64,000 nucleotides of DNA from Tetracentron sinense (GCA_015143295.1 JABCRI010000092.1:1-64000), one strand, 5' to 3'; positions 9,572 through 22,029 are shown, counted from the first letter of the stretch. Notes: a model not told the origin generated them from the letters alone. Numbers and translations: made by a program.

Positions 9572-11558
9572 GCACCATCCCTAATCCTAATAGCCATTTT
9601 GTAAAAAACCCTAAAATCAAAGATTGTACTGGGCCCATTAACTAATGATTGACGCGAGAAGACGCGATAGTTGTGTTACACGACATGAATATGAATTCAA
9701 AGGGATGAAATTGGATTCGTAATTTCGTACAATGGTTATTAATTTCGCCAGTTCTTACGGACGATGCTCTCTATGTCTATGTCATGACACGAGCATCCTT
9801 TGTTTTTCAAACCGGATGAATTTTAGAACCAAGCTAATGACGACCACATTGGTGACTTAGACAGGGACATTATGACCATCCCCGTACAAGTTTTTTTAAA
9901 ATTCATACGGTTGAAAAAATAAACTAAAAAAGAATGTCCGTGTCACGAGTCATGACATAGGCATCTTGACTATCATCTATAAACATGGGAAAAATGTAAA
10001 CATCGAGACTATCATTAAAAAAGAAAAAAAGTAGGATTATATTTTTAAACTCTAAGGATAGTAAATCCAAACCAAGACTAAAAGGAATTACAAGGAACAC
10101 TTGTTTGTTTGTGGGTGCAATTGAGTTCTCCTGGGATCAATCACAATCACAATGTGATTCAATCTCAGGGAGATGTGAGCACCACAGAATTTTTGTCAAT
10201 TTTACCCTGAGAATGCAACAGGGTAGAGTGGGACTAAGAGAAACTCAATATTAATCCGGAAAATCCTAGCCCTAATGGCACCCACTCTGGGAAGCAACGT
10301 TTGCCTCATTACTTAGTGTGTCTAGCGCCACTCGCTTTACATGGGATCATGTGCCAGGACGATGTGATGTTGGAAAATCCACCCAATCACAAATCTTGCT
10401 AATTGGGCTTGCGGCCCAACTATATAATTACCCAAAAATAGAAAAGAAATGGCATGGACTGTTAATATGAGTTTAACTATGAATCGGCCGAGATCCGGAT
10501 TTCTCTGAACTTTTAGAACTCCCAAAACACGCTTTGGGGCAAGGGTTTGTGGTAAATATAATACAATGTAAAGACATTTTTTTCCATACAACTTTATATT
10601 GATAAAAAGTCTATTTTAAAAACAATAACGCGTCTTTCACTAAAGAAAATGAGTTTAATAAAGAAAGTGAGTTTAAAGAATATGAAAACAATAACACGTT
10701 TTTTTATAAAGAAAGTGAGTTTAATGAGTTGAAAAGAAATGGAAGCTAACGATATTTTTTTTAAATTGATATTGTGATATTGTGAAAGCAAATCTAAATG
10801 ATCAATAACTTTTGTGTCATAGTCGCTACTGTGGTGTTTTTTTTTGGCTCGAATAGAGCAAACCCAACATGGGCGATCGACGCGTTTTAGATGGCTGGAT
10901 TTTGAGTTGCGCTTTGGAGATTTCTATTTTGAAATAGGAAGTTACCTCTTTTATGGAGATGAGTTTTGGGAAAATCCTAATTAGTGTGAGATTATTTTGT
11001 GGCTATAAATAAGCGTAGGGTGGAGGCTTATAGAGATAACCTAGAAAGAAAGAACCTTAAGAAGAAGAAAGAAGGTCATGGATATGTGAGATAAGGGTTG
11101 GGCTTCCATGGAGAACGAGAAATCTCCCATGGAAAGCCCTTATTAGCTCTCAAGAGATGAGAGTGTTCTCATGACTTTATCTTGATGTCTCTCATAATGG
11201 AGAGTATTGGTTCAGTTTTGAAGGTTTCGGGTTTTGTGTTTCCTTTGTCCTAAAAGGATTCGGGTTTAGGTCAGATTTGGGTTGAGAGAGTGAACAAAGA
11301 ATTGTGGGTTGTGTGAGAGTCTTTCAAGGGTTGTGGCAGAGTCCTTGAGTGTGTGTATTATTGTTTATCTTCTCTCTTGTAATCTTCTCTTTAATTAGTA
11401 GAAGTATATCTGAACCGTTTTGTAGAGTGGACGTAGTCCTGCATTGGGTGAACCACTATATATCTTGTGTATTGTGTGTTTGTCATTTTTTCTAGAGAAT
11501 ACCCATTAATAGCATCACCGCTTCTGCGCCCAACAGCTACCATCAAGGCTAGCTAAAG
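9572..11558. other. Duplicated flank with unit landmarks, unit 1
   Basis: No gene is supported. Landmarks shared with other units occur in the same order: TAATGATTGACGCGAGAAG (about 9644), CTATGTCATGACACGAGCAT (about 9775), CCTAATGGCACCC/GAGTTTAACTATGAAT (10260-10490) and TATTTGTTCTTTTCCATTTA (about 11555). Positions 10030-10130 carry a GGTTAAG-type half repeat. The frame at 10337-10591 (minus) is unsupported. Confidence 0.5.
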
Positions 11559-11659
11559 TATTTGTTCTTTTCCATTTATGGGACAATTTAAGAGGAGATA
11601 GAATCACAGTCAATTGTGATTAAGCTTGAGGAGAGTTCAATCGCACCGTATGCCAAAAT

Positions 11660-11840
11660 GGGTCCCATTTAACCCATATTAATTGTGATTAAAATTTATT
11701 AACTCTTAGAGTTCAATAATATAACCTTGGTTATCATTTAAGAGAAAATCAAACCAATTGTGACTAAACTCAAGGAGAGTTCAATCGCAATCATAGACCA
11801 ACACGTTTCCCTTTTAATCTCAATTAATTATGATTAAAAT
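11660..11840. repeat. GGTTAAG-type dispersed repeats
   Basis: Two successive degenerate arms (CCCATTTAACCC...AACTCTTAGAGTTCAATAAT and CCCTTTTAATCTCAATTAAT...). They abut the snRNA-type promoter copy. No gene is seen. Confidence 0.5.
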
Positions 11841-11851
11841 TCACTAATCTT

Positions 11852-12172
11852 GTGCGTGAGTGTGTGTGTGGTGCATGTGAGTGGTCTTCCTTTTAACGAC
11901 TGTAGCTTCGCCTTGTGGTGTTGTTACCATCAACCCAAAAAACCAAACCATAGTCTTAGTCCCACATCGGTTCTGTAACCGAGCTCTCATACCTTTATAA
12001 GTTTCATCACGCCTCAAACGGCTGGTACCCGTTTTGAGGAGTGTTTGGGTGAAGCTTATATGGGTTGAAGGTGTTTGTGGTATGTCTGTGTGAGTGAGTG
12101 TGTGTGTGGTGTGTGTGAGTAGTCTTCCTTCTAATGACTGTAGCTTCGCCTTGTGGTGTTGTTACCATCAAC
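11852..12172 (+). repeat. Direct repeats flanking an snRNA-type promoter
   Basis: An 83-bp segment (11852-11934) recurs at 12090-12172 with few changes. Both start in a TGAGTG/TGTGTG tract and run through CTGTAGCTTCGCCTTGTGG to TTGTTACCATCAACC. They enclose about 155 bp with the USE/TATA pair and a hairpin. The second is followed by an A-run. This could be a very small LTR-like (TRIM) element or a duplicated retroposed RNA. Neither is proven. Confidence 0.5.
11959..12000 (+). promoter_or_regulatory. snRNA-type promoter: USE plus TATA at 24 nt
   Basis: GTCCCACATCG (11959-11969) matches the plant snRNA upstream sequence element RTCCCACATCG exactly. TTTATAA starts at 11994, leaving 24 nt between them, the spacing used by Pol III snRNA genes of dicots (Pol II types are about 10 nt longer). 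Downstream is a hairpin: CCTCAAACGG, a short loop, CCGTTTTGAGG (about 12015-12045). Its TTTT would be expected to stop Pol III early, so the product, if any, is short or the motif is part of a repeat. Confidence 0.5.
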
Positions 12173-12690
12173 CAAAAAAAATACAATATAACTTTGATTT
12201 TTTGAAAAAAATATTAATATATTTTTTAAACTCTAGTTAAGAAATTTTAATATATTTATAATGCATATTTTTTTTAAACCAAGATTATATTGTTGAACCC
12301 CAAGAGTTGGTGAATTTTAACCACTATTAGTATAGGTTAAAAGGGACACATGTTGGCCCGTGGTTACGATTGAACAATCCCCGATTTCAATTGCAATGGG
12401 TTGTGATCCAATCTCGTTTAAGAGTGAGCACAATTAAGGCTAGCACTTCCCACACTGATAATCATGTTTTATAGATTGTCTGTGCAAAAAAAAAAAAACG
12501 TTTTACACAGCTTATTTGAGCTTTCTGTGCTTTGCATTTGTGGAATTGGAATTATCATTGGAATTGAATTATGGGGAATTGAAAATTACAAAATTTAATT
12601 TCATTAAGGCCAAAATTCGGTCATTAGAATACAAAATGGAAAGGGTGGAATTGAACCGTACATATAAGATTTTTTTTCATATCCCTTTCT
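12173..12690. other. Intergenic with GGTTAAG-type repeat
   Basis: Positions 12230-12420 are a degenerate inverted-repeat copy (CTAGTTAAGAAATTTTAATAT ... ACACATGTTGGCCC). Positions about 12450-12480 hold the unit landmark CCCACACTGATAATCATG. The frame 12516-12749 has no supporting features and runs into the next transposon. Confidence 0.5.
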
Positions 12691-13065
12691 TAGGGGTGTA
12701 TTTGAGCCGAGCTGGACATTGTTTTAATCTAGGCTCAAGCTCGGCTTAAATTATTACAAAATTATTTTGAAATAAAAAATAATAATATTTTTTATTATCT
12801 ATATATATATATATATATAATAAGTATATTATTTATATATAATAATGATAAATATAAATAATATATTAATTTTTAATATAATACTCAAGCCCCTAATCGA
12901 ACCCTAATTGAGCCGAATCAAACAGGCCTTAGCTCGAGATTGGCTTGTACACAATTCAAGCTCGAAAAAACAGCTCGATGGATTGAGTCAAATCTTCGAG
13001 CTTGCGCTTGGCCTTATCAAGCCGAGCCAAGCCTTTGAGCTAGTTCAGCTTGGTTAACACCTCTA
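12691..13065. mobile_element. hAT-like non-autonomous element, GAGCC family, copy 2
   Basis: Starts TAGGGGTG and ends CACCTCTA (one mismatch to the inverse). Flanks CCCTTTCT (12683-12690) and ACCTTTCT (13066-13073) give an 8-bp duplication with one mismatch. The interior is GAGCCGAGC and GAGCTTG motifs around an AT-only middle. No transposase. Confidence 0.75.
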
Positions 13066-13073
13066 ACCTTTCT

Positions 13074-14766
13074 CCAACTTTTTTTTCCCAGATTTCCTTG
13101 ATGGGTTTGGTTGGGTTTTGCAGATTTTCACTTTTGATCTTTTAAAAACTAAAAAAAATTGTAATAGGGTTCTTAATCCGACGTTTGGAGTAAGAATGGA
13201 AGATTAGTAACTGGGCTAGATAGTATTTGTTACATTTTTACTATTTTGGAGTCCCTTCTCTAAAATAGGTTCAACTAGAGAATTTTGGCCCTTTTGTTTT
13301 GATGTAAAATAGGGGGAAACAAATAAATTTCGCATATATTTTCTTTAAGACAATTGACAATTTTCATAAATTTTATTTGATTTTCCTAACTTTAAAACAA
13401 TAGAAAAAAACACTACAATGGGGTATGTGTAGGCCAGAGAGAGAGAGATATGGGATGAACATGTCAGAGGCATGGTCTCGTTTGTACAGATGTTGTATAC
13501 TGGGAATGACCTGTTGTGTGAAAGCGTGCAAATAAAATGAAACGAATCCAAAATAAACAGTAAATAAATCAAAACGAATTGAAGCAAAAACAAACCACAA
13601 GAGAGAAATGATTTTCGTGGTTCGACAAGATGCCTATGTCCATGGGCAACAGTGATCAATTATTAATTCAACAAAAAGATTTTACGATATTCTCACAAAC
13701 CCTCTTCTCAAATACACAAAAAAAAAAAAAAAACGGCTCTCTCTTTTCTATCGAATAAAACCCTAAAAACATCCTTTTATATTAGAGTAACAAAATAAGA
13801 GACAATACAAGTAAAATACCCAAAATGGGTTAGAACATCAATCAGGTCAAAATTTCGGAGAAATCTCATACATTGCCCATTAATTGGGTCATCCTGGTCG
13901 TTAACGAGTCATCATGAATCTGGATTGAATTCATGACAACTTCCAACATGACCGGTCAAGTTAGAGTGCCATCCGGCTGGATCAACATTGGATGCTTGTT
14001 GTCGGACTCTAATGCCAAAGACAATAGAGGAAGAGCTTGGCTATGACCAAACACTGGAGGTGGAGATTATTATGGAAGGAAGCCTAGTCTCTCTCTCTCT
14101 CTCTCTCTTGAAAACATCGGGCTCCTGTCTTTTCCCAATTCTGCATTAGCTCGAAAAAAAGGGACACCCTTAGGACGTATTTAAAATCAGCTCAATTAGT
14201 CCATTAAATCAGCACCACAAGTTACAAAATTAGAATTACGAGCCAGAATTTAAGAAAAAAAGAAAAAAAATTGGTTAGAAAGGTATCAAGTGACACACGC
14301 TAACACAGTTACCGCTATGGTGCCATAAGTGTAGAACGAATTAACCATTCAGTCTGCCATATCTAAAAATCCAAACATACGCTTAATTACATTTGATCCG
14401 TTTGATGTTAATTTATAGCCTTGGTATGGAAATGCCAATTTACATAAGGATAATCCCACTTTCAAATGAATAATCTCCCCATTTACACACTTGGATATTT
14501 ATTTTCGCATGGACCACTCGGTTCACATCCTGAAGGCAGACCCTTGTTGAGCAAGGTCACTGGACCAAGCCTGAGAGGGGAGAATTCCAAATAGGTTAGT
14601 AATAGCTCAAATTGGATGATGTGACGGTTAACTATCAAAGTGCTAACAGGGATACTGAATACAGACCCACTAATAAAATTGGTAATAGTAATATTGATGT
14701 CACTTTACTTAGTTTTCTTTTTTAGGCATCATTAATCTAAGGTTAAGAGTGAGACGTTGGTAGGAG
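13074..14766. other. Intergenic with LTR-like remnant
   Basis: No gene is supported. Positions about 13560-13990 contain a common plant repeat motif (TTTTCGTGGTTCGACAAG, CTATGTCCATGG) followed by a TATATTAG-bearing tract, probably an old LTR fragment; ends were not found. A (CT)n run lies at about 14087-14108. Two minus-strand frames at 13345-13659 overlap this repeat and are not genes. Confidence 0.4.
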
Positions 14767-14771
14767 AGGAG

Positions 14772-17085
14772 TGTAAGCACCCTATTTTTGCACCCCCTAT
14801 CCCTCTTCCCACTTCTTCAAATGCTCCAAGGTTTACCCAAGGCCCAAGGCCATTTGGCCAAACTTGTACCCAAACAACTCAATCAAGCTCAATTACTCAA
14901 TTCCATTACCCAAGCCCAATTAGCCAATTGTCTTAGCCAAAACTCAATTGCTTTAGCGAAAGCCTAATTACCATAGCCCAAGCCCAATTGCCATAGTTAA
15001 AGTCCAATAACCATAACTCATGACCCATCAACTAACAACCCATGATCCATAAGGTCTAGTCCACATACCCACATCCATTCAACCTATATCCAAGACCCAC
15101 TAACCTAAGTCCACTTTCCACTTTCCTACAAAAGACCTTTTATTTTTTCTTCAAACCCCAAATAGTCCCATTTTTATGTTTACACACCTTTTTGACCACT
15201 CAATCATCTCTCACCAAGTACACACCTTTTTGACTAACCAATCACCTCTCATACTCCCTTACACCTCTTACAACTCATTCTTACACCTCTTACAAAACAA
15301 TTAATTCTCTTACACTCCTTTTGACCACCCAATCACCTCTCATCAAGTACATACCTTTTTTATTATCCAATCACCAACCACATCAATTTTGACCAACCAA
15401 TCACCTCCCTTCTTCTCACCCAACCCTCTATTTATCACCAAATTGCCACAACCCCTTGAAACCTCTATAAATACAAGACCCTCACAAGCCATTTCTTCCA
15501 CCTCCAAAATCCCAAGTGGAAACCCTAGCTCTTCCTCCTCTCACCCCTTTTATTTCTTTTTAGCCTTGAAGAAAGTTAGAAGAAGCCAAGGTTTAGAGTG
15601 TGTAGAGAATTCTAGGATTAAAAGCCTAGAGTTCTTTACTAACTCTCTTCCTTTGTGGACTCTAAAAACTCATCACCTCTTGGAGCATTGGAGAAGTAGT
15701 CTTGGAGGAGTAGGCACTCTTCCTTTTATTCTTTATCTTCTTCTTTAGTTCATATCTTTTTTTTTATTTGTAGTCCTCTTCTAGAATAATTTGGGAAGAC
15801 CTTTCTTTTCTCAAGTTTAGTTGGGCCTCTCTACACCAATCTAATGGTGTAGAGGAACCCCACCTCAAAAGAAAGGAGATGTCTTATTTTTCTCTCATGT
15901 AAATATTTCTTTCTTTCATATGTACCCACTAGTGTGGATATGGATAGGCCCATAGAGAGTGGAAGCTAAAGCTATACCTCTCTTTTTTATTTTGTTTCTT
16001 CATTTTGATTCTAGTCCTTCTTCTAGAATCATTTGGGAAACTCATCATCACTCAAATTTTCATAGTTGAATCTCATTACATCATTCATAATGGTGTAAAG
16101 GGATTACATTAGAGAGGAGATGATGAGTTTTCATTTTCTTCACTTGTCACTTTTTCATTTCTTTCTTTTTCTCTTCATGTTCTATTTTGAATGGATAAAT
16201 GATGACTTAAGGACCTAAGGACTTAAAGAGGACTTTATCCAAAATGCCTCATATCAAAGACAATGGTATTTGATTTATTATCAACACCAATCCAACAAAA
16301 TAGGTGTTGGCAATAGACCATTTACTATTCACAATGCACACCCCTCTTTATGTCCTAAATATAATCTTTTAGCCTAACTTTTCCTTAGCCTTTCTCTTGA
16401 ATTAAATTTGACTTTAGTTAAGTTTGCCAAAATCTCACCTATATGAAAATCCAAAAAAAAAAAGAACATTATAAAATCTCAAAATACCAAAAACATTACA
16501 AAATCTCAAAATACCAAAAAAATCTAAAAATACCAAAAGACCAAAAACATGCTTGCTAGATCTTGGTTAGCCTACTTAACCATGGTTAACACCCTTCTAA
16601 CCGCGGTTAGACCTAGAACTTGCACTTGACCAACCCGGTCAACTAAACCCTAGCCCCTAGGCTAGACCATTGACCACCTTATGCACACACACACGCACCC
16701 TTAGCCTTGGCACGGGCTCATGTGCCAGAACTACGCTCGGTCTGATCTCACCCCAATGTGAGTACGTAGGCAACCCAACCCGGGTTCGACCCTAGCCAAT
16801 CTAGCTTTCTTTCTTTCTTGGATTAGCATTTAATTAAACATTTAGACATTTTAATTAATATTGAGATTAAATTTGGCTTAAATTTAGGGAGTAGGTAACC
16901 ATTGCAAAATGGGGGTCTTGGGGTGCCTAACACCTTCCCCAGGACTTAATCGAACCGCTTACCCTAACTCTAATAGACCATTTGCCTTATCCAAATCAAT
17001 CCGGGACCTATCCCTAAGAATGAATAGGTGGCGATTCTTAGTTAAACCACAAATGTGAAAGTGGGTAGAAAAATCCATGCTCACA
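14772..17085 (+). repeat. Left LTR of retrotransposon 1
   Basis: Starts TGTAAGCACC and ends CATGCTCACA. A TATAAATA box lies at 15466-15473, which puts the transcription start near 15,500 and makes R-U5 about 1.6 kb. Compared by eye with the right LTR there are about 11 substitutions and one 1-bp indel in 2.3 kb. A tract near 16730-16800 (ACTACGCTCGG...TACGTAGGCA...GGGTTCGACCC) resembles a motif repeated in the 3' untranslated region. Confidence 0.93.
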
Positions 17086-17089
17086 GCTC

Positions 17090-17107
17090 TGGCGACTCTG
17101 CTGGGGA
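17090..17107 (+). promoter_or_regulatory. Primer-binding site, retrotransposon 1
   Basis: TGGCGACTCTGCTGGGGA starts 4 nt after the LTR end. It begins with TGG, the complement of a tRNA CCA end. An arginine tRNA primer is suggested by analogy with Ogre elements and was not verified here. The identical sequence is found at the same place in retrotransposon 2. Confidence 0.75.
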
Positions 17108-18105
17108 TTTGGTTCAAGCCGGAACCTAAACTTAAGCCAAATTAATCTCAACATTAATCAAAATGCTTAAGAGCTTAATTAATTGCTAATTCTTTATATC
17201 TCTTGGGTGTTTTTATAAATGTGCATTTCATACATATCATTGTAGTGTAAATGACCCATTAAACCCAGTAGAGAGACTTATTACGCTTACGGCTGTTGGA
17301 TGACTATCCTCAGTGACAGAGGCTTAACAGTCTTGGAGGTCTGCGGAATTACTCCTGCTGGGTGACTACCCTCAGGGAAGGATTCTGAACGCTCCCGCTT
17401 ACATCAATCGTCCCTTTTCAGGTATGTTCTATACCGGGGAGTCGCATATACGGTGTTAAGTGACCCTATCCTTTTAGGAACACCCTTGCATTACACCTGT
17501 ATGCATACATATAGACTAGGTTATGGTATACTCTATAAGCAGCCTACCGGGAGGGATACTCAAAATCCTAACTTGCTTGCAGCCTATACCTGTCCCCCAA
17601 CCATGGTGGAATATCAGGACGGTCTGTCCAGATAAACACCCATTTAGGGGGCATGTACTGAGCCTTTTGTTGTGCTTGTAATAAAATACAGCCCACCCTG
17701 CATCTTAACATAGCATATGGGGTTCAAATCCCAAGTAGATAGGTCTTCGCCAGACCTACCCTCAACTTTGACCTGATAGGCCCTCGGTTCTCAATAACCC
17801 GGGTTAAAGCATGTCGGACTTCCGTCCGTCTTCCTTATCGGATCACATATACCTTGTCACGCCCAATATAAAAAAAAATCAAAAAATCAAAAAATCAAAA
17901 AAATCAAAAAATCCTCCCTCTTGCATGTCATATTAAGCTTCCAGACTAGGGGCATTGTCTCTATGTCAATTAGACTGTGCATCTTACCTCATTCTTATCT
18001 ATTCAAACTCTTACTCCACACCTCCCATCTTTTCAAGAGTGGACCCTGAGTCAAGCACGTATCAGAAAAGCAAAACCAGTTGATACCTGATCAACCGATT
18101 GTAGC
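17108..18105 (+). other. 5' leader of retrotransposon 1
   Basis: Non-coding stretch between PBS and gag. It contains the block TTACGCTTACGGCTGTTGG...CTCCCGCTTACA, conserved in retrotransposon 2 at about 44215-44340, likely packaging or structural RNA. The frame 17453-17635 is not conserved and not supported. Confidence 0.6.
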
Positions 18106-19722
18106 ATGGACCCTCGGGATGGCCAAGAGACTGACCCTGACACACCGACATCGCAACAACCACAAGCCCCGAATCTTGAAGCAAGAATAGTTGAGAATGC
18201 CCAGAACATAGAAGAATTAAAAAATATTGTGCATGATTTTATGCAGGCCATAACACATGCTCTCTCCTCCTCCAATCCTCTATCGACCAATGCGTCAGGC
18301 CCATCACTATCCAATCTGCCACATGTTATCAGTCTTATCCCTCCGCCACCTGTTATTAACATTCCACCACCTGTTCAGCCTCCACAACTGCATACCCTCA
18401 ATATCCCTCCACCACCCATACAACCACAACCCGACTTCACTTTCTGCATGCCACCTCCACCTGTTCAACCACAACCTATACCTCACATCACACCTCCCAT
18501 CATTGACCAATTTGAGGAGGAGGAAGTCGGAGCTAGTGGTGAACCTCATACCGGGTCCGCTCACATATCTTCCAGTTCAGCACAGATTCCTGATGCATAC
18601 AGAGAAAGAATTGAGAAACTGGAGGAGTTGGTAAGGACAACTCAGGGAACCCGTAGATCTACAGATTTCAAAGACATGTGCATGCACCCAGGGATTCAAC
18701 TGCCCTGGGATTTCAAGATACCTGACTTCGAGAAGTACAACGGGAAGGGATGCCCCGAGACGCACTTAAGAGTTTATCGTGGAGAACTGTTCCAATTGGA
18801 ACATAATGATAAATTGTTGGTACAATTATTCCAGAAGAGTTTGAAAGGTTCAGCCCTGCAATGGTTTACTAAAGTTGACCCCAACAAAGTCAAAACATGG
18901 GAAGGTCTCTGTGAGACATTTTTGGCCAAGTACTCCTATAATGTTGATCTGGTCCCACAGAGAGTAGACCTGGAGAGAATGTCTCAGAGGGATAATGAGA
19001 CCTTCATTGAATACTCTGTTCGGTGGAGAGAAATGGCCGGAAAAATGAGCACCCCTTTACCCGAGGAGGAGCAAGTGACCACTTTCCTTCGTACTCTTAA
19101 GCATCCACTTAAGACACTCCTGGCCGCACAACCGATCTCTGACTTCAGTACTATGGCTAAATGTGGTGCCCGGATTGAAGCAACGATGGATGACATAGGG
19201 GCATTCGATATGTTCCAGGGTTCGAAAGGTACATCCTCTTCCCGTGCTCCCCTGCCTCTAAGAAGGGATAACAGAAGGAAAGAAAATGATGGACAAATGG
19301 TTGCGGCCATTCGAGTCCCCAACCTCCCTCAACCACCTCGGCAGCCATCGCAGCCGCGACAGTCTCAACAAGCTCAACAGAATCAAGGAAGACTCCTCTC
19401 TCATCAGATGACAATTGAACAAAAAAGAAATCGGACGTTCACCCCGATCCCGTACTCCTTGACAGCACTTCTCCCGTTCTTGTTGAATAAGAAATTGATC
19501 ACCCTGAAGGATCCCCAACCTCCACCGGTGGTTCTCCCGAAAGGATATAGGCCGGATCAGCATTGCGGATATCACCAGTCACCAGGACATCCTACGGATA
19601 GATGCTATGATTTCAAACATGCTGTCCAGGACTTGTTGGAGACAAATGCAATTTGCTTTGCACCGGGGAATGTTGACATCACACAGGTCCCTTTGCCCAA
19701 CCATGCTACGCCGGGAAGTTAA
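18106..19722 (+). CDS. gag: Retrotransposon gag polyprotein
   Basis: An intact frame of 538 codons starting MDPRDGQETD. Residues about 60-150 are Pro-rich and low complexity, and 185-200 precede the capsid-like retrotrans_gag region (about 205-345). That region contains the family blocks ALQWFTKVDP, FLAKYSYNVD and FIEYSVRWREMAGK. A Gln/Pro-rich linker follows. Near the end is a knuckle of the form C-x2-H-x4-GH-x4-C (CGYHQSPGHPTDRC), which differs from classical CCHC. The protein should form the virus-like particle that packages the element RNA. No frame for pol follows. The sequence shows no disabling change, and its LTRs are very similar, so it may have been active recently. Confidence 0.93.
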   Translation: MDPRDGQETDPDTPTSQQPQAPNLEARIVENAQNIEELKNIVHDFMQAITHALSSSNPLSTNASGPSLSNLPHVISLIPPPPVINIPPPVQPPQLHTLNIPPPPIQPQPDFTFCMPPPPVQPQPIPHITPPIIDQFEEEEVGASGEPHTGSAHISSSSAQIPDAYRERIEKLEELVRTTQGTRRSTDFKDMCMHPGIQLPWDFKIPDFEKYNGKGCPETHLRVYRGELFQLEHNDKLLVQLFQKSLKGSALQWFTKVDPNKVKTWEGLCETFLAKYSYNVDLVPQRVDLERMSQRDNETFIEYSVRWREMAGKMSTPLPEEEQVTTFLRTLKHPLKTLLAAQPISDFSTMAKCGARIEATMDDIGAFDMFQGSKGTSSSRAPLPLRRDNRRKENDGQMVAAIRVPNLPQPPRQPSQPRQSQQAQQNQGRLLSHQMTIEQKRNRTFTPIPYSLTALLPFLLNKKLITLKDPQPPPVVLPKGYRPDQHCGYHQSPGHPTDRCYDFKHAVQDLLETNAICFAPGNVDITQVPLPNHATPGS

Positions 19723-22029
19723 GGCGCTTCAGCCAGTATCTACAGTCGAACTTTGAGCAGTTCTCTCTCTTCCTTTTTTTGTCTTGTAGTTGGCCACAGT
19801 GGCCCATGTTAGTCTCTTTATCATCAGTCCAGTCAATCAGTGGCCAGTGTCCCTTATTACAGTTGCTGTGTATTTAGGTCAGTGGCCAATGACCCTTGTC
19901 TCAATTGTCTTTTATCCTGTCGAGTCAAGTCTGTTCACCCGGTAATACCTTAATAAAATGACTCTTTTAAATCAAATTCCCTTTGTGCTTTGAGATGCTT
20001 AATTTGGGAACTGAACTAATTTCTAATACCTGTAAGGAATAGTTTGACAAAGGTGGATCACTCAAATTAACGGATACCCTCCTGAGATTGAACAAACCTG
20101 AAAAAAAAAAAGCAATACAAGAATTGAAGACCTCTTTGAGCCATCAAATGTCCATCAACCAAGATAAAGGACGATGCAATGATCTTACATGCTCTTGACC
20201 AATCAAGGAAATGATAGAAGGCCATCTATTGATACCCCTTTTAGTACTTTACTTACCCATACTATATATATCCGCTAGTTAGACCTTTGAGCCTAATAAT
20301 CTTTTTTGCAAAACCCATATATGGGCACCCTATGAAAGTCAAAGAACAATGCAGAAGAAGAACAACCAGCGCAACATCAAGTGGCTTTTAGCCGAACTAC
20401 GTCTTGACCTGATCCCTATTTGGGTACGTAGGCAGCCTGAAATCAGGTTCGGTCATAACACAGCAAATGTGCTGCAATACAAAGCAACCATGTACCAAAA
20501 ACAAAAACAAAAACAAAGAAAAAAAAAGAAAAAGAGAAAAAAAAAAAGAAAAAAAAAAGAGAAAAACGAAAAAAAAAAAGAAGGGTACATGAAGAATGCA
20601 GAAGCTGGTTCCATTCCGACACTGAACAAACATCATAGGGTGCCCTACCATTGCTAAAATAGAAACTTTGAGCCTTATCTCGTTTCTAACCAAACCACGT
20701 TTCGTCCTAAACATTAAGACCTCCTTGATCTTTAAAAGGATCTGAGCATCGTTGGTCAAAGCATTCACCACCATGGTAATGAGGAGAGAAGACTAGAGAA
20801 TTATAAGAAAAGAACAGAGCAATGAGAAAATGCAAAGCTTGTATACCTAGACCTGGTGAAAACCCGAAAGGGTCCAGGGGCAAAAAAGGGATGAATCAAA
20901 TTTCAAAATTTCACAGGCATAGTACGGAATCATTAATCCTGCTATCGTGCAAAAATTACGTGAATCCAGTCCTGGTGAAAACCTGAAAAGGCCCAGGGGC
21001 AAAAAAGGGACAAATATCAAAACATACAACCCAGTCCTGGTAAAAACCCATAAGGGCCCAGGGGCAAAAGAGGGAAAAATAAGTTGATACATGCTTTGCA
21101 AATATTTTTCTCCAGCAGATACAGATCTGCTACAAAGATGATCAGAATCGTTCACCTGAAGGCAGAGGGACCTAGCTAGGTATCCCAATACAAGCAATCT
21201 CAGGCACAGCCAATCCATTTTGCAATCGTCAGTCTACCATCAAACCACCTGTCGGTCATTCCATCAGTCTTCTCAACAGGTCTGTCACATCTCTTGTTTG
21301 TCAGTCCATCGGTCTCCTTGTCAAGTCATCATCAGTCAGTCAAAATTCACTCTCCAGTAGAGTCGATTCAAAGTCAGTTACTCATTCCTGCTAACGCCAG
21401 AGGAGCAATGAAACCAGGGCAGAGCAAAGTTGACAGGCCATCCTGGGTGACAGAGATCAGTATATCCCAAGGGGCTAGTGTATACAGTCGAAGCATCCAA
21501 GTCGAGGGGCATATTAAATCCGTCAGGCTTGATATACAGAAAATCATAAGATTCGTGCGACGGCTCAGGGTTACAACTCTCGCTCCCACATTCGACTTCA
21601 TCTCGCTCCACAAAATCTTGGATTCATACTCACTCTCATCAGCTATCACATCAAATTCACCCACTAGAAGACAGTCAGGTGATTGTCTACAGTGTCACAT
21701 CTTATCTTGGTAAAGCAGTCAGGCGGCTGTCTGTACTCCTATCACCTTGCATCCCGAAGAGGCAATCGGGCGATTGCCTACAGCATTGCATTCTATCTCG
21801 GTGAAGCAGCCGGATGGTTGTCTTTACCCCCATTATCTCTGTCGATCTTTTAGGCGGATGTTTATAGCATTGCGCTCCCTTCACTATTAAAGGAGCACTG
21901 GAACAGTCGATTTCAGTTGCGGCCTCTTGTGAAGTCTATCTTTGCTCGACTAGCTCACTAATCAAGAAGTATGTGGATACAGTCGTGTGACTGGATGTCA
22001 TTTACGGCCTTGGTGACGCTAATCCTACA
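19723..22029 (+). other. 3' untranslated region of retrotransposon 1
   Basis: No coding frame resembling pol. Recognisable conserved pieces: the TACGTAGGCA-containing block at about 20385-20460; an A-rich tract at 20500-20580 that creates spurious Lys-rich frames; three copies of CCAGTCCTGGTGAAAACC or near-identical followed by GGGGCAAAA purine-rich tails (about 20850-21075); and imperfect repeats with CTATCTCGGTGAAGC (21700-21860). All but the last are also seen clearly in retrotransposon 2. Confidence 0.7.

Noticed and set aside
13345..13659. Hydrophobic minus-strand frames (104 and 75 residues)
   Set aside because: They overlap a common LTR-like repeat, use two frames and show no family motif.
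20349..20774. Lys-rich (plus) and Phe-rich (minus) frames
   Set aside because: Produced by an A-rich tract in the retroelement 3' region; the equivalent occurs in element 2.
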